A DNA stretch of 64,000 bases, taken from the NCBI RefSeq assembly GCF_024453815.1, contig NZ_CP072934.1, forward strand, positions 992,001 to 1,056,000. Reading direction: 5' to 3'. Under the pieces are notes generated by a model. That model was not told the origin of the DNA, searched no databases, and saw only the letters and a list, made by a program, of their open reading frames with translations. The DNA is from Corynebacterium pseudogenitalium. Its GTDB lineage: Bacteria; Actinomycetota; Actinomycetes; Mycobacteriales; Mycobacteriaceae. Of this stretch, positions 46,337-53,210 are shown piece by piece. How positions within the stretch are numbered: the first letter of the stretch is position 1; the number at the start of each line of letters is the position of its first letter. A program made the position numbers and the translations under genes.

Positions 46337-48361
46337 TTATGGGCGGTAGTCGTGATCTGAAATTTGTCGGAATGCGAGCGCTTCTCGCTTCTGCGGCGCA
46401 ACATCAGGCAGCTTCAGAATGTGAGCGACGTTGACTTCCGGTGCGAGGCGCACGTAGTTTTCTGATCCCCAGTCGTAGTACGCGTCAGTTACCAAGTCAT
46501 GGACGGCAAACTGCGCACCATATTCGAGACCAACTGCCGGCGCGTCGAGGTACAGCGTGCCTTCCTGCGCGTTCCAAGGGTCGAGATTAACGACGACGAG
46601 GACCGCGTTGCCAGAGATCGCATCGACCTTCGAGTACGCGAGGATCTGGTCGTTGTCCACGTGATGGAAGCGAATTTGACGTAGCTGCTGCAGCGCAGGC
46701 TGCGCCTTGCGGAAGCGGTTCAGCGAAGTGATGTAAGGCTCTAGAGACTGCCCGTTATCGAGGGCTGTCTGGAAGTCGCGTGGGCGCAGTTCATACTTCT
46801 CGGAGTGGTTGTACTCTTCGCTACCTTCTGCGACGGCTTCGCCTTCGAAGAGCTCAAAGCCGGAATATACGCCCCACAATGGGCTCATTGTGGCGGCAAG
46901 CGTGGCGCGAATTGCGAACGCGGCTGGACCTCCGTACTGCAGCGAGGCGTGCAAGATGTCAGGCGTGTTCACGAAGAGGTTCGGGCGCGAGACATCCGCG
47001 ACGTCGACCATGTGCTCAGCGAAGTCGATGAGGTCACCCTTAGATACTTTCCAGGTGAAGTGAGTGTAGGACTGGGAGAACCCTGCCTTCGACAGCCCGT
47101 ACATCACTGGTGGGCGGGTAAACGCTTCGGCCAAGAAGATGACGTCGGGGTGCGTCTCGTGGACGCGGGTGATCAACCAGTGCCAGAAGTTCACCGGCTT
47201 CGTGTGCGGATTGTCCACACGGAACGTTCGGATGCCCAGGTCTACCCAGTACATGACAACCCGGTAAATCTCCTCGTAGACCTTCTCCGGGTTGTTATCG
47301 AAGTTGATCGGGTAGATGTCCTGGTACTTTTTCGGCGGGTTCTCGGCGTAAGCAATCGTGCCGTCTTCCAAGATGGTGAAGAAGTCGGGGTGCTCGCTCG
47401 CCCAAGGGTGATCCGGCGCAGCCTGCAAGGCCAAATCCAGCGCTACCTCCAATCCGAGTTCGTGCGCATGGTCAAGCATCGCGCAAAACTCTTTCTCACC
47501 ACCGAGCTGCGGGTGGAAGGCATCGTGCCCACCGTCTCGTGAACCGATCGCCCACGGGGAGCCGACATCACCCTCCTCGGCGACAAGTGTGTTGTCTTTG
47601 CCCTTCCGGTTGATCTCACCGATTGGGTGGATAGGAGGGAAGTAGACCGTGTCAAAGCCCATTGCAGCAACGCGATCGAGCGCCTTCGCAGTGGTAGCCC
47701 AGGTACCGTGAACCGGGTTGCCTTCATCGTCCCAACCGCCGGTGGAACGCGGGAAGAGCTCGTACCACGAGTTCACCAGCGCATCGCGTCGTTCTACGTA
47801 GATATCGCAAATAGGCCCATGGGTGACGAGCTCCCGAAGCGGAAAAGCATTGAGTACTTCGAGTACTTCGTCAGAAATGCCGGCGAGAATTCGTTCAGCC
47901 AGTGGCAGCGCGGGATTATCAAGCGCCGCAGCGGCCCGTTCGAGCACCTCGCGGTCTGGGGCCGGAGTCTGCGCAATTGCGGCTTCAAAAAGGTGGATGC
48001 CGTGGGCGATGTCGTTCGCCATTTCTTCGGTAGTCTGCCCGGCCTCCAGCTTCTTTGTGACGGCGTTGCGCCACGTCGCCATGACGTCACTCCACGCATC
48101 AACGCGGTAGCGCCACAGCCCCTGAGCATCGGGGACAAACACCGCATGGGTGTAGTCCGGGCGGTACGGTTCTTGCTGCATGTGAATGGAGTACTGTTCT
48201 CCATTCGGATCCGTAATAACCAAGCTTGCAGCGATAGCGTCGTGGCCTTCTCTCCACACCAGGGCAGAGACTGGCACAACCTCACCTACCACCGCCTTTG
48301 CCGGAAGAGTTCGCCCGGAAACTTGAGGGCGTACGTCGTCGATACCAAAGCGTGCAACCAT
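46337..48361 (-). CDS. glgE: Alpha-1,4-glucan:maltose-1-phosphate maltosyltransferase
   Basis: GH13_3 enzyme that extends alpha-1,4-glucan from maltose-1-phosphate. 674 residues. N-terminal beta domain, helical insert (100-165), then barrel motifs F-P-P-I-H-P-I-G near 243, F-R-V-D-N-P-H-T-K-P near 380 (nucleophile Asp) and F-L-A-E-A-F-T-R near 409 (acid/base Glu). P-H-T-K-P is characteristic of GlgE rather than amylases. First gene of glgE-glgB; a 16-bp perfect palindrome overlaps its probable promoter. Confidence 0.96.
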   Translation of the reverse strand: MVARFGIDDVRPQVSGRTLPAKAVVGEVVPVSALVWREGHDAIAASLVITDPNGEQYSIHMQQEPYRPDYTHAVFVPDAQGLWRYRVDAWSDVMATWRNAVTKKLEAGQTTEEMANDIAHGIHLFEAAIAQTPAPDREVLERAAAALDNPALPLAERILAGISDEVLEVLNAFPLRELVTHGPICDIYVERRDALVNSWYELFPRSTGGWDDEGNPVHGTWATTAKALDRVAAMGFDTVYFPPIHPIGEINRKGKDNTLVAEEGDVGSPWAIGSRDGGHDAFHPQLGGEKEFCAMLDHAHELGLEVALDLALQAAPDHPWASEHPDFFTILEDGTIAYAENPPKKYQDIYPINFDNNPEKVYEEIYRVVMYWVDLGIRTFRVDNPHTKPVNFWHWLITRVHETHPDVIFLAEAFTRPPVMYGLSKAGFSQSYTHFTWKVSKGDLIDFAEHMVDVADVSRPNLFVNTPDILHASLQYGGPAAFAIRATLAATMSPLWGVYSGFELFEGEAVAEGSEEYNHSEKYELRPRDFQTALDNGQSLEPYITSLNRFRKAQPALQQLRQIRFHHVDNDQILAYSKVDAISGNAVLVVVNLDPWNAQEGTLYLDAPAVGLEYGAQFAVHDLVTDAYYDWGSENYVRLAPEVNVAHILKLPDVAPQKREALAFRQISDHDYRP

Positions 48362-48399
48362 GTCGTTTTTGTCCTCACATGTGGCCGATGGAAGTCGGA

Positions 48400-48415
48400 C
48401 ACACCTATAGGTGTG
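48400..48415. promoter_or_regulatory. 16-bp perfect palindrome upstream of glgE
   Basis: CACACCTATAGGTGTG is a perfect palindrome centred 46 bp before the glgE ATG. It contains TATAGG, a possible -10 for glgE, so a protein binding here would block transcription. It lies in the divergent gap shared with the ABC ATPase gene. Confidence 0.6.
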
Positions 48416-48507
48416 CTCTTTCTTCTCTCAGACTAGCTAACTCTCGCGTTAAATATCGACATAAGGGTTCGCTTTCATCCGTGGCGATTCTCATACAACG
48501 ATATGGT

Positions 48508-48513
48508 TACACT
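48508..48513 (+). promoter_or_regulatory. Putative -10 of the ABC ATPase-NUDIX-methyltransferase unit
   Basis: GGTTACACT (hexamer TACACT) about 58 nt before the ATG at 48572, in the gap divergent from glgE. No clear -35 seen. Confidence 0.4.
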
Positions 48514-48571
48514 GAGAACTCAGTCGCTTGTTTTTCTATCCACCAAGACGCCGAAGTAGAAAGAAGCCAGA

Positions 48572-49414
48572 ATGGTAGCCGTGAACGAACCAACCACTGA
48601 TCCAGATCTGCTTATCGACTTCCGAGGAGTCGAGTTTATTCGCGGAGGCAACACGCTTGTTGGCCCTATCGACTGGCAGGTGGAGCTCGACGAACGTTGG
48701 GTCATCGTCGGCCCAAATGGCGCCGGCAAGACCACACTGATCCGAATGGCGGCTGCCCAAGAGTTCCCATCGCGCGGCGTCGCATTCGTACTCGGAGAGC
48801 GCATCGGTAAAACAGATATGCGTGACCTTCGCGCGGCAATCGGATTGACGTCCTCAGCGATTGCTTCGATGATTCCGCCAAGTGAAAAAGTTGGCGACGT
48901 CGTCGTCTCCGCAGGCTACGCGGTCGTCGGGCGTTGGCGCGAGCAGTACGAGGACGTCGACTACGAGCAAGCACTCGAAGTCCTGGAACAGGTCGGGGCT
49001 ATGCACCTTATCGACCGCACGTGGGGAACGCTCTCAGATGGAGAAAAGAAGCGCGTCCTCATCGCCCGCGCGGTCATGATCGACCCAGAACTGCTCATCA
49101 TGGACGAACCGGCGGCAGGTATGGATCTCGGCGGACGCGAGGACCTCATCGCATACCTCGGCGACCTCGCACTCGACCCCGATGCGCCAGCTATGGTGAT
49201 GATCACCCACCATCTGGAAGAAATCCCATATGGTTTTACACATGCCTTGCTGCTCGACGAAGGAACAGTGATCGCCCAAGGTCTTATCGAAGACGTATTG
49301 ACCAGTGAAAACGTCTCTAAGGCGTATCATCAGCCAATCGAAGTGCAGCACGACGACGGCCGGTTCTATGCACGCCGTGCACGAAGCGCACGAAGTGGTG
49401 CGCACCGCGCATAA
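48572..49414 (+). CDS. ABC transporter ATP-binding protein
   Basis: Cytoplasmic ABC ATPase, 280 residues. Walker A G-P-N-G-A-G-K-T-T near 47-55, signature variant L-S-D-G-E-K-K-R near 154, Walker B L-L-I-M-D-E-P-A-A-G near 174 and switch His in T-H-H-L-E-E. The L-S-D-G-E form and the M-R-D-L-R-A-A-I-G segment resemble stand-alone ModF/PhoT-like ATPases. No permease gene is adjacent, so the partner and substrate are unknown. It heads a likely operon with the NUDIX gene 25 bases downstream. Confidence 0.85.
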   Translation: MVAVNEPTTDPDLLIDFRGVEFIRGGNTLVGPIDWQVELDERWVIVGPNGAGKTTLIRMAAAQEFPSRGVAFVLGERIGKTDMRDLRAAIGLTSSAIASMIPPSEKVGDVVVSAGYAVVGRWREQYEDVDYEQALEVLEQVGAMHLIDRTWGTLSDGEKKRVLIARAVMIDPELLIMDEPAAGMDLGGREDLIAYLGDLALDPDAPAMVMITHHLEEIPYGFTHALLLDEGTVIAQGLIEDVLTSENVSKAYHQPIEVQHDDGRFYARRARSARSGAHRA

Positions 49415-49438
49415 CACCACGCGAGGAGGTGGAGCACC

Positions 49439-50296
49439 GTGTACCGCAAAACCGGCGCATTTTCTGTCGACGCAACAGACGCCGTCGACGCAACAGAAAC
49501 CAGTGGGTTCAACGGGTCACGCCTGTCTGCCACCGTCATCCTCATCCGCGACACTCCCGACGGAATCAAGGTGTGGATGCAAGAACGAGTCATGAGCATG
49601 AAAAACTACCCAGGCATGACAGTTTTTCCCGGAGGTGGCGTCGATAGTCGCGACTTCCCACCCCGCGCCTGGAATGACGGAGACCTGTGGATTGGCAAGT
49701 CGGCAGTCTCTGTTGCACGAAGGCTCGGCGTCACCAAATACAAGGCACATGCCCTGCTGTTTGCCGCTGTTCGCGAATTGTTCGAAGAAACCGGAACACT
49801 GCTCGCCGTTGACGACGAAGGAACCCTACTCGGCGACGCACGTCCTTTCCACGACCAACGGCTCAAACTCGTCTCGCACGAGATCTCGCTTACGGACATG
49901 CTGCAGGCCAATGAACTCAACGTCTGCAGCGACCTCCTCATCCCATTTGCACGCTGGGTAGGTTGCTCGCACCGAGGTAACTGGTTCGACACCTTCAGCT
50001 TCCTCGCAAAAGCACCCATCGGACAAGAACCAGACGCGGAAACCGGCGAGGCAGACGACGCAAACTGGTTCTCCCCGAAGCTACTCATGGAAGGATGGCG
50101 CGCCGGGCTCGTTCGCTTCGTGCCATCAACATGGGGGCAACTCCAACAGCTGTGCTCCTGCGACACCTTCGAGGATGCGGTCAAACTTGCACGCAACGCC
50201 GACATGCGCCCGATCATCGGAGACCCCGCCGATGATCCGCGCTACCACGAGTTTTTCCACCAGCACCCGACAGATAGGATCGGGACGCCCAAATGA
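49439..50296 (+). CDS. NUDIX hydrolase family protein
   Basis: 285 residues from GTG 49439 with AGGAGG 8 nt upstream. The NUDIX region begins at S-A-T-V-I-L-I-R. The Nudix box is split: F-P-G-G-G-V-D near 63 is followed by a long insertion before A-A-V-R-E-L-F-E-E-T-G near 104-114, an arrangement seen in CoA-pyrophosphatase-like and NUDT19-type proteins. Substrate unknown. The N-terminus contains a small duplication (V-D-A-T twice) from a 14-bp direct DNA repeat. Its end overlaps the next gene as ATGA. Confidence 0.83.
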   Translation: MYRKTGAFSVDATDAVDATETSGFNGSRLSATVILIRDTPDGIKVWMQERVMSMKNYPGMTVFPGGGVDSRDFPPRAWNDGDLWIGKSAVSVARRLGVTKYKAHALLFAAVRELFEETGTLLAVDDEGTLLGDARPFHDQRLKLVSHEISLTDMLQANELNVCSDLLIPFARWVGCSHRGNWFDTFSFLAKAPIGQEPDAETGEADDANWFSPKLLMEGWRAGLVRFVPSTWGQLQQLCSCDTFEDAVKLARNADMRPIIGDPADDPRYHEFFHQHPTDRIGTPK

Positions 50297-51447
50297 GTTT
50301 TACTTTGGACGAGGTTGGGTTCCTACGGGACAACCTGCAAAAGATTCTGGCGCTTGGACCGGACCTCGAACTCATTCCAAGTACGCTAATTCGCGACAGA
50401 GCCGTACTGGAAAAGGAATTCGGCGATCATGCCCGTGTCGTTTCGGAGTTACTCGCTGCGCAGCGCAGCGCCCGTGGGAAGATGCCCGAACATTGGCTTA
50501 CCGATAGCGACGCCGCGCAACAAGCAACGCCACAGCTCGTTGCCGAATACAGAGCGCAGCTGATCAAGGATTTCGGAGCAGCCACGGTCCACGACGTGAC
50601 CTGTTCAGTGGGAAGCGAAGGGGCGTCGATAAGAAAACAACAGCTCTCTTGGATAGGCTCCGATCTCGATCGCGTACGGCTTGCGATGGCTCAAGCAAAC
50701 CTTGCCGACGCCAACGTGCTCCTCTGCCAAGCCGATGCACTGCAACCCATTAGCCGCGCCGATGTCATCGTGGCTGACCCAGCACGACGCGCCAACGGCC
50801 GACGAATCACCGACCCAGCAAAACTCCTACCACCCCTGCCAGACCTCGTGGAAGCACATCGTGGCAGAGAACTCGCAGTAAAGTGTGCACCCGGAATCGA
50901 CTACAGCGAGTGGAGCGGGCTCGTCAGCGTCGTCTCTCTCGATGGCGGCGTCAAAGAAACCTGCCTGTACACAGAAGGTTTCGGATCCGGCATTCGCGAA
51001 GCGGTGGTGCTGCGCGCGGACGGTTCGCGAGAGATAGTGAGGTCGGACGAGCCTGACGACACCACTGTCGCCGAACCAGGTACTTGGATGATCGAGCCCG
51101 ACGGAGCGATCATCCGCGCCGGGCTAGTTCGCCACTGGGCGCACCGGCACAGCTTGTGGATGGTGGACCCGCACATTGCATTTCTTACGGGTGATGAGCT
51201 TCCCGCAGCAACGAGTGGCTTCCGTTTCTTAGAGGCTGTGCCGTTCAAGCGTCTTAAGGCAGCACTGGCCAACTATCAAGCGGGGGCGCTTGAGATCCTC
51301 GTACGCGGGGTAGACGTCAACCCGGACCAGCTTCGGAAGAAGATGAAGCTGAAAGGGCACCGACAGATGGCGGTACTTATTGCGCGAACAGGCAACAGCC
51401 CGACTGCATACATTTGCGAGGCAAGGGAGCATCAGCGCGTAGGGTAG
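50293..51447 (+). CDS. Class I SAM-dependent methyltransferase-like protein with THUMP-like C-terminus
   Basis: 384 residues, start overlapping the NUDIX stop (ATGA). A Rossmann-type core runs from about 100 to 200, with D-V-T-C-S-V-G-S-E-G as motif I, D-L-D near 121 as the acidic motif II, and V-I-V-A-D-P-A-R-R as the post-motif. The C-terminal third (E-I-L-V-R-G-V-D-V-N-P and K-L-K-G-H-R-Q-M) resembles THUMP-like RNA-binding modules, suggesting RNA or nucleotide methylation. Function not established. Confidence 0.75.
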   Translation: MSFTLDEVGFLRDNLQKILALGPDLELIPSTLIRDRAVLEKEFGDHARVVSELLAAQRSARGKMPEHWLTDSDAAQQATPQLVAEYRAQLIKDFGAATVHDVTCSVGSEGASIRKQQLSWIGSDLDRVRLAMAQANLADANVLLCQADALQPISRADVIVADPARRANGRRITDPAKLLPPLPDLVEAHRGRELAVKCAPGIDYSEWSGLVSVVSLDGGVKETCLYTEGFGSGIREAVVLRADGSREIVRSDEPDDTTVAEPGTWMIEPDGAIIRAGLVRHWAHRHSLWMVDPHIAFLTGDELPAATSGFRFLEAVPFKRLKAALANYQAGALEILVRGVDVNPDQLRKKMKLKGHRQMAVLIARTGNSPTAYICEAREHQRVG

Positions 51448-51452
51448 TGCGC

Positions 51453-52577
51453 ATGAAGTATCTCGATCACGCTGCAACTACTCCGATGCGTCAGGTAGCA
51501 ATCGATGCCTGGGTTGAACACGCAGGTGCGTTGAATCCCGGTGCGCAACACGCAGCGGGACGCCAAGCCAACGCGGTGCTTGCCGATGCAAGAGAACAAG
51601 TCGCGGAGTTGCTTGGCGCGGACCCGGTTGAAGTGATTTTCACAGGCTCGGGCACCGAGGCAGACAACATCGCGGTCCGCGGTCTCTACGAAGCCATGCG
51701 TGGCAAGCAAGGGGACCGGGTGGTGTGTTCACCGGTTGAGCACTCGGCAGTGCTCGAGACTGTCAAGGCACTAGGAGCACAGCACGTGGATTGGCTCCCG
51801 GTAGGCGACGACGGCCACCTGTCGGACCTCGAGGCGCTTGACACTCCGGCAGCTGTGGCCGCAGTGATGTGGGCAAACAATGAGACTGGCGCACTCCAGC
51901 CAGTGAAGGAGGTTGTTCGCAGAGCTGCGCTTCAGAACACTCCTGTTCATGTGGATGCTGTGCAGGCCGTTGGAAAGGTCCCCGTTCACTTCCACGACCT
52001 CGGTGCTACCACATTGGCAGCGAGCGCACATAAGTTTGGTGGGCCACGCGGAACCGGCCTACTGCTAGCGAAACGCTCGCCGGCGCCGACCGCATCGATT
52101 CACGGTGGCGGCCAGGAACGTGGACTGCGACCAGGGACGGTAGACGTGGCCTCTGCCGCTGCAACAGCTGTAGCACTGGCGGAAGCATGCTCTGAGATGG
52201 ATCGTGAACGCGAACGCGTGAAGGAACTTCGCGATGCACTCGTGGCAGGTGTACAGCGTGAGGTCCCGGACGTGGTGGTAACAACCCAGGAGCCAGCTGT
52301 GGAGGGGCATGCCCACTTCATGTTCCGCGGTGCCCACGGGGACGCGATGCTGATGCTGCTCGACTCGTTGGGCATCGCTGTATCAACTGGGTCTACATGC
52401 GCAAGTGGTGTGACCCGAATGAGTCATGTGCTTGAGGCGATGGGCGTGGAGGAAGCGCTCGGCTTGGGCGCGCTACGAATTTCGCTGGGGCGAACGAACA
52501 CACGTGAGGACGTCGACTACTTTGTCCAGAACATCGCTGATGTAGTTGCGAAGGCGCGAGCGGCGGGGAACATGTAG
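51453..52577 (+). CDS. Cysteine desulfurase (NifS/IscS-like)
   Basis: PLP enzyme releasing sulfur from cysteine, probably for tRNA thiolation by MnmA and for Fe-S assembly. 374 residues. PLP lysine K194 in S-A-H-K-F-G-G-P-R-G; the persulfide cysteine C316 lies in S-T-G-S-T-C-A-S-G. The start is ATG 51453, with TAGGGT exactly 7 nt upstream (leaderless). In C. glutamicum and M. tuberculosis relatives are encoded next to etfBA and near mnmA; here etfBA is missing and mnmA is 9.6 kb away. Confidence 0.93.
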   Translation: MKYLDHAATTPMRQVAIDAWVEHAGALNPGAQHAAGRQANAVLADAREQVAELLGADPVEVIFTGSGTEADNIAVRGLYEAMRGKQGDRVVCSPVEHSAVLETVKALGAQHVDWLPVGDDGHLSDLEALDTPAAVAAVMWANNETGALQPVKEVVRRAALQNTPVHVDAVQAVGKVPVHFHDLGATTLAASAHKFGGPRGTGLLLAKRSPAPTASIHGGGQERGLRPGTVDVASAAATAVALAEACSEMDRERERVKELRDALVAGVQREVPDVVVTTQEPAVEGHAHFMFRGAHGDAMLMLLDSLGIAVSTGSTCASGVTRMSHVLEAMGVEEALGLGALRISLGRTNTREDVDYFVQNIADVVAKARAAGNM

Positions 52578-52629
52578 ATCTCACGCGATAGTGGGCGAGT
52601 TAACGTCGATGTGTTGGCGTTGTTTGCCG

Positions 52630-52669
52630 GGCCCGAACCAGTACAAGCATCATGCTGGTTCGGGCCTTT
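52630..52669 (+). terminator. Terminator after the cysteine desulfurase gene
   Basis: Perfect 12-bp stem GGCCCGAACCAG (52630-52641) with CTGGTTCGGGCC (52655-52666), 13-nt loop, followed by TTT. Marks the boundary with the accessory block. Confidence 0.85.
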
Positions 52670-52827
52670 CATACTTTCGACCCAACCCAACGGGGGTAAA
52701 ACACGGGGGTGGCAACTGTTCAACGATCGCGAAAAGGTCTGCCTAACGCATCCATAGGGCCTAAGTTTGACTACACCAGACCACGAAAGGTTTTTAGTAT
52801 AAAAAGGTTGTGTATTAATAGCGTCGG

Positions 52828-52839
52828 CGACACGTGTCG
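52828..52839. promoter_or_regulatory. Palindromic operator-like site, copy 1
   Basis: CGACACGTGTCG, a perfect 12-bp palindrome. Two further copies of the pattern CGACA-NN-TGTCG follow. Centre-to-centre distance to copy 2 is 14 bp. Confidence 0.6.
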
Positions 52840-52841
52840 AA

Positions 52842-52853
52842 TGACATATGTCG
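52842..52853. promoter_or_regulatory. Palindromic operator-like site, copy 2
   Basis: TGACATATGTCG, identical to the pattern except for its first base; the inner ten bases are a perfect palindrome. Confidence 0.55.
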
Positions 52854-52930
52854 TGCCTGGTAATCCCGATTTGTTAAGTATTCTCTTACCCACTGTTGCA
52901 CTAGAGGGCATAATATACGGGTGGGTTGAT

Positions 52931-53048
52931 TGTTGAACACCCGTCGACAGGTGTCGGTGAGTTTGTTGAACATGTTGGGTTTGCTGCGATGGTTTCTGAG
53001 TGTTTTTTAAGCTATGTGTGCAGGTTGTGGGGCTAGATGTGTTGAACA
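52931..53048. repeat. Three copies of TGTTGAACA
   Basis: TGTTGAACA (arms TGTT/AACA) occurs at 52931-52939, 52964-52972 and 53040-53048, all in the same orientation. It resembles half of the known C. glutamicum RosR-type motif (TTGTTGA...TCAACWA) but not the complete site. Likely a second operator family in this region. Confidence 0.5.
52945..52956. promoter_or_regulatory. Palindromic operator-like site, copy 3
   Basis: CGACAGGTGTCG, perfect 5-bp arms around GG. It lies 103 bp from copy 2 and about 30 bp downstream of the TAATAT element. Confidence 0.55.
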
Positions 53049-53210
53049 ATCCGGGTTTTGTAGGCGTGTTTTTGCCTGTTTGGTTGGGGCGTTGTGGGCT
53101 GATTAGCCATGTATAGTTGCGGTGCATAAACTTGGGGTCAGAACAACGAAGGGTTTCATGTTCCACCGGTTGGGTGGTGCGTGATGGAAGGTATAAGGAT
53201 TGTGACAACG

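Larger units (their letters stand above)
52670..53210 (+). promoter_or_regulatory. Operator-rich 0.5-kb region upstream of the metalloprotease gene
   Basis: No gene is supported here. The DNA is visibly AT-richer than its neighbours. It contains two families of palindromic motif (annotated separately) and a possible -10 TAATAT (52911-52916) that would give a leader of about 290 nt; TATAGT near 53113 is an alternative start nearer the gene. A short frame at 52709-52936 lacks a ribosome site and protein-like composition. Confidence 0.55.

Noticed and set aside
52709..52936. 75-residue frame upstream of the metalloprotease
   Set aside because: No ribosome site, covers the palindromes and an AT-rich promoter-like stretch; composition not protein-like.
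53181..53210. Longer start for the metalloprotease (GTG 53181 or ATG 53184)
   Set aside because: It would add a polar stretch ahead of the signal peptide and lacks a properly spaced ribosome site; ATG 53211 gives a standard signal peptide.
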